A stretch of DNA of 7,810 nucleotides, taken from Betaproteobacteria bacterium. GTDB lineage: Bacteria > Pseudomonadota > Gammaproteobacteria > Burkholderiales > Usitatibacteraceae. Position numbers and translations under genes: made by a program. Below the pieces are notes generated by a model. It was given only the letters and a program-made list of their open reading frames with translations, was not told the origin of the DNA and did not search any database. Shown in pieces: positions 1-5,574 of the stretch. Location: contig PQAI01000264.1 in NCBI GenBank assembly GCA_003105245.1, positions 649 to 8,458 of the forward strand, read 5' to 3'. Within the stretch, counting starts at the first letter, position 1; each line of letters opens with the position of its first letter.

Positions 1-348
1 GGCTTCACGGAGCCGACCGCCACCATCGTGTGGGGAAAGATGCTGGAGGCGGGGCTCGAGGGGCGCGAGTGGGTCAACTGGAACACCTTCGCGTGGCACC
101 CGCACGGGGCGACGCCGCTCTCCAACCGCACGCCCACGCCCGACGAGTTCACCGCGGGACAGCCGGCGCTGAAGTCCTTCCTGGCGCTCTTTCCGAAGGT
201 GCCCGTGGTCGCGGTGGGCGAGAAGGCGAGGGCGACGCTGGAGGAGCTGGGTATCGCCGTCGTCGCGGCCGTCCGCCATCCCGCCAATGGCGGCGCGACG
301 AAGTTCAGGGAAGGGATAGAGAACGTGTTGGAGAAGGGTCGGGGATGA
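1..348 (+). CDS. Uracil-DNA glycosylase superfamily protein, 3' part (5' end outside window)
   Basis: The frame is open from base 1 to a TGA at 346-348, giving the last 115 residues; the true start lies upstream. Visible motifs fit the UDG superfamily: FTEPTATIVW at the left edge, N28-T-F-A-W-H-P-H (residues 28-35 of the visible part), S-N-R-T-P-T-P-x-E shortly after, and the C-terminal R-H-P-A-N-G-G-A-T-K-F segment (92-102). The last resembles the HPS-type motif 2 loop that grips DNA in these enzymes. Members remove uracil or related damaged bases from DNA in the cytoplasm to start base excision repair. The motif that activates the catalytic water would lie upstream, so activity and UDG subfamily cannot be judged. 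The last codons (EKGRG, stop) lie inside a decayed copy of a repeat found twice more in this window, so the C-terminus may have been rewritten by repeat insertion or slippage. The gene converges on the ABM-fold gene with only 3 bases between stop codons. Confidence 0.8.
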   Translation, partial: GFTEPTATIVWGKMLEAGLEGREWVNWNTFAWHPHGATPLSNRTPTPDEFTAGQPALKSFLALFPKVPVVAVGEKARATLEELGIAVVAAVRHPANGGATKFREGIENVLEKGRG

Positions 349-352
349 GGGT
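330..352 (+). repeat. Decayed half-copy of the window's palindromic repeat
   Basis: These 23 bases match 7735-7757 at 21 of 23 positions; the differences are A335 for G7740 and A345 for G7750. It is the right arm plus the GGGTCGGGG-TGAGGGT tail of the element; the left arm of the palindrome is absent. It covers the last codons and the TGA stop of the glycosylase gene and touches the stop of the convergent ABM-fold gene. A chance match is possible in GC-rich DNA, but the length and identity argue against it. Confidence 0.6.
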
Positions 353-696
353 CAGCCGTTCGCCGCCTTCGAATCCACGGGCGCTTCGTCCCGCTCCTTC
401 ATCCCGTAGTCCCTCGTCACGTCCGCCACGCACAGGCGGTAGTCTCGGAAGTACTTCTCCCGCCCCAGCTTCTGCATGGCGCGATGCTCGGGGAGCTTCC
501 GCCACTCCTCCAGCGCCTTCTCGTCGCGCCAGTACTGCAGCGACACGAGCTTGCCGGGATTGGCGAGGCTCTCGAAGCGCTCGACGGAGATGAAGCCGTC
601 GATCCTGTCGAGGAGCGGGCGGAGGCGCGCGGCGGCCTGCAGGTAGGCGTCGCGGTAGGCGGGGTCGGGGGTGACTTCGAAAATCACGGCGATCAT
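352..696 (-). CDS. Antibiotic biosynthesis monooxygenase (ABM)-fold family protein
   Basis: A 114-residue protein with the pattern of small dimeric ferredoxin-like alpha/beta barrel ABM proteins: an N-terminal beta strand (MIAVIFEVTPDP), a helix rich in Ala/Leu/Arg, D-G-F-x-S-V-E-R (33-40), the strand plus helix L-V-S-L-Q-Y-W-R-D-E-K-A-L-E-E-W (50-65), and P-E-H-R-A-M-Q-K-L-G-R (69-79). The H71 region and the aromatic Y55/W56 are typical of the group often annotated as antibiotic biosynthesis monooxygenase. Family members range from quinone or polyketide monooxygenases to heme-degrading enzymes and proteins of unknown role, so the substrate here is unknown. The last ~15 residues are charged and probably disordered. 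The start is well supported: GGGAGG at 703-708 lies 6 bases upstream of the ATG, and that site sits inside the end of the upstream gene, whose stop overlaps this start (ATGA, 693-696). No signal peptide is visible, so it should be cytoplasmic. Confidence 0.82.
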   Translation of the reverse strand: MIAVIFEVTPDPAYRDAYLQAAARLRPLLDRIDGFISVERFESLANPGKLVSLQYWRDEKALEEWRKLPEHRAMQKLGREKYFRDYRLCVADVTRDYGMKERDEAPVDSKAANG

Positions 697-1250
697 CGGG
701 ATCCTCCCATTGCGTTTCTCCGCACCATCTCCTGGATCATCGCCGTGAACTGCTCGGCGATCTCGTGCTCCATGAATTCCCTGGAGACCACGATGGACGC
801 GAGCAGCCCCGGCTCGAACTGCGCATGGTAGTCGAGGCGCGTGCCGCCCGTTTCCGGCGTGAGCCTGAGGCTGGAGTTGTACCGGTTGGCGCTGCCCCGG
901 ATCTGGACCGCGTCGATGGCCGTCGGGCGGTTGAGCACCAGCCGGCGCTCCGTGCTGAAGTTGAAGCTGAGCATTCCGAACTGCGCGAGCCCCACCTGCT
1001 CGATGAGGACGGTGTTGCCGTCACGGCCGAGAACCCGGCTCTGCCGAAGATTCGGCACCCATTCGGCCATCCGGTCGACGTCGGTGAGCACGTCGAAGGC
1101 GAGGGACTGCGGGACGGGGGCGAAGAGGACCGCGTCGCAGTGGTAGGCGCCCTTGTCGCGCAGGACGGTGAGGCTGCGGACGTAGCCGCCCTGCGCCCAC
1201 GCTGTCGCGGGCAGCAGGAGGACTGCAAGGAGAAGCGCCCAGGCGCGCAT
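693..1250 (-). CDS. Exported SRPBCC/START-like (polyketide cyclase/dehydrase-type) protein
   Basis: From the ATG at 1250 this is a 185-residue protein that opens with a clear signal peptide: MRAWALLLAVLLLPATAWA, with likely signal peptidase I cleavage at A19|Q20. The mature part looks like a helix-grip SRPBCC domain: V-L-F-A-P-V-P-Q-S-L-A-F-D-V-L-T-D-V-D-R-M-A-E-W-V-P (about 41-66), strands around 74-85 and 91-107, a Thr/Arg/Leu-rich strand near 137-145, and a long C-terminal helix (156-178) that normally closes the ligand cavity. Such domains bind hydrophobic ligands or act as cyclases; an exported version suggests a periplasmic lipid- or polyketide-like ligand, which is inference. A longer reading from a TTG at 1283 is possible, but it would put 11 residues with Pro and Arg ahead of a ready signal peptide and runs into repeat DNA, so I prefer 1250. 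It is the first gene of a two-gene unit and its TGA overlaps the start of the ABM-fold gene by 4 bases, suggesting translational coupling. Confidence 0.82.
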   Translation of the reverse strand: MRAWALLLAVLLLPATAWAQGGYVRSLTVLRDKGAYHCDAVLFAPVPQSLAFDVLTDVDRMAEWVPNLRQSRVLGRDGNTVLIEQVGLAQFGMLSFNFSTERRLVLNRPTAIDAVQIRGSANRYNSSLRLTPETGGTRLDYHAQFEPGLLASIVVSREFMEHEIAEQFTAMIQEMVRRNAMGGSR

Positions 1251-1270
1251 TCGCGGTCGAATCGAAGGGT

Positions 1271-1353
1271 GGGTGAGGGTCAACAGCGTAGCAGGTCGAC
1301 TTCTTCCGCTACCCTCACCCCAAGCCCCTCTCCCGCAAGCGGGAGAGGGGAGA
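1271..1353. repeat. Palindromic intergenic repeat, copy 1, with flanking inverted arms
   Basis: The core is an 11-base perfect inverted repeat, CCCCTCTCCCG (1325-1335) and CGGGAGAGGGG (1340-1350), with loop CAAG. It is preceded by ACCCTCACCCC (1311-1321). That left tail also has a perfect 10-base inverted partner, GGGTGAGGGT at 1271-1280, 30 bases away, so the region could fold into a larger nested structure or be two abutting elements. A copy in the opposite orientation lies at 7719-7757. There is no T-tract on either side of the hairpin, so it does not look like a standard intrinsic terminator. It occupies the divergent gap between the SRPBCC gene and the UROD-family gene. Similar CCCTCACCCC...CCCCTCTCCC palindromes are known, from general knowledge, to be numerous in many GC-rich proteobacterial genomes. 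Confidence 0.8.
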
Positions 1354-1421
1354 CCTTTGCCGCCGGAATCCGCCGTCCCCGCGCGCGGGTTATCCTCTCG
1401 CCCGTGGCGGCGACTTCCGCC

Positions 1422-1426
1422 GGAGG
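1422..1426 (+). promoter_or_regulatory. Shine-Dalgarno GGAGG that points to a GTG start at 1433
   Basis: GGAGG ends directly against the ATG at 1427, which leaves no spacer and makes that ATG an unlikely initiator. The in-frame GTG at 1433 lies 6 bases downstream of the motif, an ordinary spacing, and would give the N-terminus MNRRERVMAAIRGEPVDRVP, which fits the usual start of UROD-family proteins. Confidence 0.6.
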
Positions 1427-1432
1427 ATGAGC

Positions 1433-2422
1433 GTGAACAGGAGAGAGCGCGTCATGGCGGCGATCCGCGGCGAGCCCGTGGACCGCGTCCCCTTCAGCTT
1501 CTGGCTGCACAACTTCGCGCGCGAGGATTCGGCGAAGGCCCTCGTCGAGGAGACGCTCCGCCTGTACCGCACGTTCGACTGGGATTTCCTCAAGCCGCAG
1601 TCGCGCTACCAGTGCTTCGCGGAGATGTGGGGGCTCGAGTACCGCCAGCCGCCGGACCGCGCCGAGTGGCCGGTGATCACGAAGCTGCCGGTGCGAAGCG
1701 CCGCGGAGCTGGCCACGCTCTCCCCGGCCGACCCTTCGAAGGGCGCACTCGCCGAGCAGCTCGAGGCGATGGCCGCCATCCGCGCGGCCGTCGGCCCCGA
1801 GGTGCCCGTCGTGGCCACGGTGTTCGCGCCGCTGATGGTGGCGCAGTTCATGGTGCCCGGCGGCATCGAGGCGGTGCTCAAGCTCGCGCGGGAGGAGCCG
1901 GCGAAGCTCGACCGCGGGCTCGACGCCATCGCCGCGACCCAGGAAGCCTTCACGAAACTGCTGGTGGCCCGCGGCGTGGACGGCATCTTCTACGCGACCA
2001 ACGTGGCCACGAGGAGCCTCCTCATTCCCGGGGAGTTCCGCCGCTTCCAGGCCCCGCACGACCGGCGAATCCTCTCGGCCGCCGGGTCGCTCCCCTTCAA
2101 CATCGTGCACATGTGCGGCGGGGGGATCCTGTTCGAGGAGTTCGCCGACTACCCGGTGAGCGTGTTCAGCTGGGCCACCACGACGGGAAACCCGTCGCTC
2201 ACCGAGGTGCACCGCCGCACGGGCAAGGCCGTGCTGGGGGGGCTTCCCGCGAAGCCGGAGATCAAGTCCATGACGGCGCAGGCCCTCGTGGAGCGCACGC
2301 GCAAGTCGCTCGCCGAGATGGGCGGCCGCCACCACCTGCTGGGCCCGGACTGCTCCATCAACCCGGACACGCCCGAGGAGCTGCTTCACGCCGTGGGTGC
2401 CACCGTGCGCGGAACGGCCTGA
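1433..2422 (+). CDS. Uroporphyrinogen decarboxylase-family protein, probable MtaA/CmuA-like methyltransferase
   Basis: From GTG 1433 it is 329 residues (331 from the ATG at 1427). The N-terminal R-E-R-V-M-A-A-I-R-G-E-P-V-D-R-V-P is the signature opening of the UROD superfamily (TIM-barrel fold). True HemE carries a conserved N-terminal segment with an Arg and Gly-rich loop (MRQAGR type), which is absent. Instead there is H226-M-C228-G-G-G and a later G-P-D-C307-S-I-N-P-D-T-P. This is the H-x-C...C pattern that binds zinc in MtaA/MtbA/CmuA-type cobalamin:thiol methyltransferases. It therefore probably moves a methyl group to or from a corrinoid or thiol in the cytoplasm; the actual substrate is unknown. 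No corrinoid-binding protein or corrinoid reductase is in the window, so any partner must be elsewhere. It stands alone on its strand and converges on the dadA-like gene with 8 bases between stops. Confidence 0.8.
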   Translation: MNRRERVMAAIRGEPVDRVPFSFWLHNFAREDSAKALVEETLRLYRTFDWDFLKPQSRYQCFAEMWGLEYRQPPDRAEWPVITKLPVRSAAELATLSPADPSKGALAEQLEAMAAIRAAVGPEVPVVATVFAPLMVAQFMVPGGIEAVLKLAREEPAKLDRGLDAIAATQEAFTKLLVARGVDGIFYATNVATRSLLIPGEFRRFQAPHDRRILSAAGSLPFNIVHMCGGGILFEEFADYPVSVFSWATTTGNPSLTEVHRRTGKAVLGGLPAKPEIKSMTAQALVERTRKSLAEMGGRHHLLGPDCSINPDTPEELLHAVGATVRGTA

Positions 2423-2442
2423 GGCGCGAGTCAGTCCGCGCC
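2423..2442. terminator. Weak hairpin at the convergent UROD-family/dadA junction
   Basis: GGCGCG (2423-2428) and CGCGCC (2437-2442) form a perfect 6-base inverted repeat with an 8-base loop spanning the two convergent stop codons. It could pause polymerase arriving from either side. There is no run of T on either strand, so it is not a classical intrinsic terminator, and chance is plausible at this GC content. Confidence 0.3.
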
Positions 2443-3690
2443 CACGAAGGGGAAGTCCACCTCCGGCCTGCGGCCCGCGAGGATCTCCGCGAGCGCCCGC
2501 CCCGACCCGCAGGCCTGCGTCCAGCCCACGGTGCCGTGGCCGGCGTTGACGAGGAGCCCCGGCACCTTCGTCTTGCCGATGTACGGGAGGTTGCTGGGCG
2601 TGGTGGGCCGCAGCCCCGCCCAGTGCACGGCCCGCGACGCATCGCCCGCCCCGGGAAAGAGCCGCTGCACGTGGCCCACGAGGGCCTCGCAGCGGCGGCG
2701 ATCGATGGAGAGGTCGAAGTCCGCCACCTCCGCAGTGCTGGTGGCGCGGATGCGGTTGCCGAGCCGCGAGAAGGCGACCTTGACCGCGGCGTCGGTGATC
2801 CCGATGCGAAGCGCGGCCGCCTCGTCCGCGATGGGCATCGTGATGGAGTAGCCCTTCACGGGGTAGATGTTCACGACCACTCCTGCCTGCGCGAGGAGCG
2901 CAGTGGCGAAGGGACCCAGGCACACCACCGTGTGGGCCGCGCGCAGCACCTCGCGGCGGCCGTCCGCGTGCTCGACCTCGACGCCCTCCACCCGCCCGCC
3001 CTCCTGCACCAGGCGCTTCACGGTGACGCCGAAATCGAACCGGATGCCGCGCTCCGCCCCCAGACGGGCGAGCGCCTGCGCGAACTGGTGCGCGTCCCCC
3101 GTCTCGTCGTAGGGCGAGAAGATGCCGCCGGCGATTCGATCCTGCATGTGGGCGAGCGCGGGCTCGATCCGGGCGCACTCCGCGGGGCTGCAGACGCGGC
3201 GCACGAGGCCGTGGGCCTCGAGCCTGCGGGCTGCGGCCGCTGCCAGGTCGAAGGCCGCCGGCTCGCGGTGGAAGAGGAGGATGCCGCCCCGGTGGAAATC
3301 GTACCGGAGGCCCGTCTCCGCCCGGAGGGCCCGCAGGGACTCCCGGCTGTAGTAGCCGAAGGCGGCCAGGTGCAGGAGGTTTCGCGAGTAGCGCTCGCGG
3401 TCGCACTCGCGCAGGAAGAGCGCGAGCCAGCGCCACTGGTCCCGGCGCAGCCGCGGGCGCCACACGAGGGGCGCGTCCGCCTGCAGCAGCCAGCGCGGCA
3501 GCATCTTGAGCGTGCTGGGGTTGGACCAGGGGTCCGCCAGGTGCGCCGAGACCTGGCCCGCGTTGGCGTAGCTCGATTCCAGGGCCGCGGCCTCGCGCCG
3601 GTCCACCACGCGCACGTCGTGGCCGGCCGCGCGCAGGAACCACGCGGCCGCCACGCCGATCACGCCGGCGCCCAGGACGAGGACGGTCAC
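2431..3690 (-). CDS. dadA: D-amino acid dehydrogenase (DadA-type FAD-dependent oxidoreductase)
   Basis: A 419-residue protein, close to the ~430 of E. coli DadA, which oxidatively deaminates D-amino acids to 2-oxo acids and ammonia at the inner membrane face. The N-terminal dinucleotide-binding motif is G7-A-G-V-I-G12 with an acidic D30 ending the second strand. DadA landmarks follow: A-L-E-S-S-Y-A-N-A-G-Q-V-S (36-48), A-L-R-A-E-T (121-126), Y-D-E-T-G-D (194-199), Y-P-V-K-G-Y-S-I-T-M-P-I (276-287), W-A-G-L-R-P-T-T-P (357-365) and N-A-G-H-G-T-V-G-W-T-x-A-C-G-S-G (382-397). The segment I-R-A-T-S-T-A-E (314-321) replaces the Gly-rich I-R-V-G-G-M-A-E form of E. coli DadA, a possible sign of altered substrate preference. 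The start is a GTG at 3690, chosen because the Rossmann strand begins there; no clear Shine-Dalgarno precedes it. Only 13 bases separate it from the Bug-receptor stop, so it is probably co-transcribed and translated partly by coupling. Some other DadA/glycine oxidase-like specificity remains possible. Confidence 0.88.
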   Translation of the reverse strand: MTVLVLGAGVIGVAAAWFLRAAGHDVRVVDRREAAALESSYANAGQVSAHLADPWSNPSTLKMLPRWLLQADAPLVWRPRLRRDQWRWLALFLRECDRERYSRNLLHLAAFGYYSRESLRALRAETGLRYDFHRGGILLFHREPAAFDLAAAAARRLEAHGLVRRVCSPAECARIEPALAHMQDRIAGGIFSPYDETGDAHQFAQALARLGAERGIRFDFGVTVKRLVQEGGRVEGVEVEHADGRREVLRAAHTVVCLGPFATALLAQAGVVVNIYPVKGYSITMPIADEAAALRIGITDAAVKVAFSRLGNRIRATSTAEVADFDLSIDRRRCEALVGHVQRLFPGAGDASRAVHWAGLRPTTPSNLPYIGKTKVPGLLVNAGHGTVGWTQACGSGRALAEILAGRRPEVDFPFVGAD

Positions 3691-3703
3691 GGCGCGGGAG
3701 CGC

Positions 3704-4663
3704 TCAGTCGACCTTGGCGCCGGACTCCTTGACGATCGTGCTCCACTTCGCGAGCTCGGCGCGCTGGTAGGCGTCGAACTGCTCGGGCGTGTTGCCCACG
3801 GGGATGCCGCCCAGGCCCTTGATCTTCTCGCGCACGTCCGGCATCGCCACGATGCGCGCGATCTCCGCGTTGAGCTTCTTCACGATGGCCGGCGGCGTGC
3901 CCTTGGGCGCCCACACGCCGTGCCAGGTGGAGAGGTTCATCTGCGGCATGTTGAGCTCCTGGAACGTGGGCACGTCCGGCAGGATGGGCGAGCGCTGCTG
4001 CGAGGAGACGGCGAGCGCGCGCATCTTGCCGCCCTGGATGTGGCCCATGGCCGCCGTGAGGGCGTCGAACATGAGGGGCACCTGGCCGCCGATCACGTCC
4101 GCCATGGCCGCGCCGCTGCCCTTGTAGGGGATGTGGGTGAGGTTCACGCCCGCGGCCTTCTTGAACACCTCGCCCGCGAGGTGTGCCGACGAGCCGCTGC
4201 CGGCGCTGGCGTAGGCGAGCCCCGGCTGGTCCTTGGCCCACTGGATCACGTCCGCCACCGTCTTCGCCTTGTTCCCGGCGCCCGTGAGCATGACCATGGG
4301 CACCTCGGTGGCCTGCCCCACGGCGATGAGGTCGTCGGTGGCGCTGTAGTTCACCTTGCTGAAGAGGCTGGGCACGATCACGTGGATGGAGGAGTTCACC
4401 AGCAGCGTGTAGCCGTCCGGCGGGCTCTTCACCACCATCTCCGCCCCGATCATTCCGGAGGCGCCCGGCTTGTTCTCCACGACCACGCTCTGGCCCCAGG
4501 CCTCCGTCATCTTCTGCGCGAGGATGCGCGCGACGATGTCCACGGAGCCGCCCGGCGCGAAGGGCGCGACGAGCTTGATCGTCTTGGTCGGATAGTCCTG
4601 GGCCTGCGCGCCCCCCGCCACCAACGCCACCAGCCCCAGCGCGGCCAACAGTCTCTTCAGCAT
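3704..4663 (-). CDS. Bug/TctC-family periplasmic solute-binding protein
   Basis: A 319-residue tripartite tricarboxylate transporter receptor of normal length. Residues 1-21 are a signal peptide (MLKRLLAALGLVALVAGGAQA) with likely cleavage at A21|Q22. The mature start D-Y-P-T-K-T-I-K-L-V-A-P-F-A-P-G-G-S-V-D-I-V-A-R (23-46) is the family hallmark, followed by V-E-N-K-P-G-A-S-G-M-I-G-A (62-74), the P-P-D-G-Y-T-L motif (81-87), H-I-P-Y-K-G-S-G-A-A (177-186) and L-M-F-D (197-200). Bug receptors bind small carboxylates or amino acids through two loops around the P-G-G and P-G-A-S-G motifs. No TctA/TctB membrane subunits are in the window, as is common for Bug proteins in betaproteobacteria, so it may serve a distant transporter or act as a sensor. 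It lies between the SDR-like gene and dadA, so a substrate tied to D-amino acid or oxo-acid metabolism is a reasonable guess. A strong GAGGAGG (4668-4674) sits 4 bases before the ATG. Confidence 0.93.
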   Translation of the reverse strand: MLKRLLAALGLVALVAGGAQAQDYPTKTIKLVAPFAPGGSVDIVARILAQKMTEAWGQSVVVENKPGASGMIGAEMVVKSPPDGYTLLVNSSIHVIVPSLFSKVNYSATDDLIAVGQATEVPMVMLTGAGNKAKTVADVIQWAKDQPGLAYASAGSGSSAHLAGEVFKKAAGVNLTHIPYKGSGAAMADVIGGQVPLMFDALTAAMGHIQGGKMRALAVSSQQRSPILPDVPTFQELNMPQMNLSTWHGVWAPKGTPPAIVKKLNAEIARIVAMPDVREKIKGLGGIPVGNTPEQFDAYQRAELAKWSTIVKESGAKVD

Positions 4664-4667
4664 GACC

Positions 4668-4674
4668 CCTCCTC
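4668..4674 (-). promoter_or_regulatory. Strong ribosome binding site for the Bug receptor gene
   Basis: On the minus strand this reads GAGGAGG and ends 4 bases before the ATG at 4663. It is the best Shine-Dalgarno of the three-gene run; dadA downstream has none that I can see. This fits a need for more receptor than enzyme. Confidence 0.6.
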
Positions 4675-4702
4675 GGTTGGAACCTCGAACGCGTAAGATA
4701 CC

Positions 4703-4716
4703 GCCCCTTGCGGGGC
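4703..4716 (-). other. Small GNRA-type hairpin in the SDR-Bug receptor gap
   Basis: On the minus-strand transcript this reads GCCCC-GCAA-GGGGC, a perfect 5-base stem closed by a GCAA tetraloop, which belongs to the stable GNRA class. It begins one base after the SDR stop codon and ends 28 bases before the ribosome binding site of the receptor gene. It has no following U-run, so full termination is unlikely; it could protect the 3' end of the SDR message or set relative expression. The stem is short and could be chance. Confidence 0.35.
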
Positions 4717-4717
4717 C

Positions 4718-5500
4718 CTAGAAGACCCCGGGATAGCCGCCCCCGTCGATCAGGATGTTCTGCGCGGTGATGAAGCCCGCCTGCGCCGAGCACAGGAATG
4801 CGCACAGGGCCGCCATCTCCTCGGGCTTGCCGAAGCGGCCGGCCGCGTTGGAGGACTCGCGCTCCTTCCAGACCTCGTCGAAGGACTTGCCGGCGCGCCG
4901 GGCGAGCTCGTGGCCGAAGGCGAACTGCGTGTCGGTCGCGAAGATGCCCGTGAGCATGGCGTTGGCGGTCACGTTGAAGCGCACGCTCTCGCGGCCGATG
5001 CCGTTCATGAAGCCGGCGAGCGCCAGGCGCGGGCTGATGGAGAGCATGTGCTCCATGCGCGGCTCCTTCACGAAGCGCGAGGTGATGCACACGATGCGCC
5101 CGAAGCGGCGCTCCTTCATGCCCTCCACGACGCCGGTGATGAGCTCGATGGGGGAGAGCATCATGGCGTCCAGGGCCTCGATCCAGTCCTCGCGCGTCCA
5201 CTGGCGGAAGTCCGGCTTTTCGTCCGGCCAGGCGCCGCTGTGCACGAGGATGTCGGGGTCGCTGCAGGCGGCGAGCACGGTGCGCCTTCCCTCGGCCACG
5301 GAAAGATCCGCGGGCACGGTTTGCACGGTGACGGGGCTCGACGCCCGGATCTGCGTCGCGGTCGCCTCGAGCGTGGCGGGGTCCCGGGCCACCAGCACGA
5401 GGTTCACCCCCTCGGCCGCGAGCCGCGTGGCGCACGCCTTGCCGAGCCCGCGGCTCGCTCCGCAGACGATCGCCTTCCTGCCCGTGATTCCCAGGTCCAT
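4718..5500 (-). CDS. Atypical short-chain dehydrogenase/reductase (SDR) family protein, Tyr-Lys replaced
   Basis: A 260-residue protein of typical classical-SDR length. The cofactor motif is C13-G-A-S-R-G-L-G20, followed by V-L-V-A-R-D (35-40), where the Arg suggests NADP preference, and A64-D65-L after the third strand. It ends with the usual F-I-T-A-Q-N-I-L-I-D-G-G-G (243-255). The active site is unusual: the NNAG position reads V-H-S-G-A (86-90), the catalytic Ser is present (I-T-S141), but 13 residues on, where the Tyr of YxxxK should be, there is S154, and the Lys position is R158 (S-I-S-P-R). An SDR subgroup annotated as 3-oxoacyl-ACP-reductase-like with a disturbed tetrad exists, and this protein probably belongs there. 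Its reaction is therefore uncertain, and standard oxidoreductase chemistry should not be assumed. It is the first gene of the minus-strand run (54 bases before the receptor gene). GGGGAGG (5504-5510) precedes its ATG by 3 bases. Confidence 0.88.
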   Translation of the reverse strand: MDLGITGRKAIVCGASRGLGKACATRLAAEGVNLVLVARDPATLEATATQIRASSPVTVQTVPADLSVAEGRRTVLAACSDPDILVHSGAWPDEKPDFRQWTREDWIEALDAMMLSPIELITGVVEGMKERRFGRIVCITSRFVKEPRMEHMLSISPRLALAGFMNGIGRESVRFNVTANAMLTGIFATDTQFAFGHELARRAGKSFDEVWKERESSNAAGRFGKPEEMAALCAFLCSAQAGFITAQNILIDGGGYPGVF

Positions 5501-5574
5501 GCGCCTCCCCGCCCAATTCCGTTTCCCGGGAAGCTACCATACGGCGAACGTCGTCCGGCACAGGGAGGGCCAGG
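5501..5574. promoter_or_regulatory. Divergent promoter region with a 10-base palindrome
   Basis: These 74 bases separate the divergently transcribed SDR and AKR genes and must carry promoters for both units. A perfect palindrome, TTCCCGGGAA, sits at 5523-5532, about midway. Candidate -10 hexamers are TACCAT (5535-5540, + strand) and TATGGT (minus strand, 5541-5536), each 4 of 6 to consensus, but neither has a recognisable -35, so promoter positions are not assigned. Ribosome binding sites lie at both ends: GGGGAGG at 5504-5510 for the SDR and AGGGAGG at 5562-5568 for the AKR, 6 bases before its ATG. The palindrome could be an operator serving both directions; no regulator gene is nearby. Confidence 0.45.

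Larger units (their letters stand above)
1251..1432. other. Divergent intergenic region between SRPBCC and UROD-family genes
   Basis: About 180 bases separate the divergent starts. The middle is taken up by the palindromic repeat (1271-1353). What remains, about 20 bases on the left and 1354-1421 on the right, must hold the promoters for both directions. I find no convincing -35/-10 pair by eye, no operator-like dyad outside the repeat and no small ORF with a ribosome binding site. Confidence 0.5.

Noticed and set aside
1251..1283. Longer N-terminus for the SRPBCC protein from a TTG at 1283
   Set aside because: It adds 11 residues before an already complete signal peptide, uses a rare start codon and reaches into repeat DNA; the ATG at 1250 is simpler.
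1433..2422. Calling the UROD-family gene hemE
   Set aside because: The HemE N-terminal active-site loop is missing and an HxC...C metal motif is present, which points to the methyltransferase branch.
1273..3732. Long + strand open frame of 819 codons and an antisense 787-codon frame at 1280-3643
   Set aside because: Both run through the UROD-family and dadA-like genes in other frames, have Arg/Gly/Ala/Pro-rich composition and lack a ribosome site or family motif.
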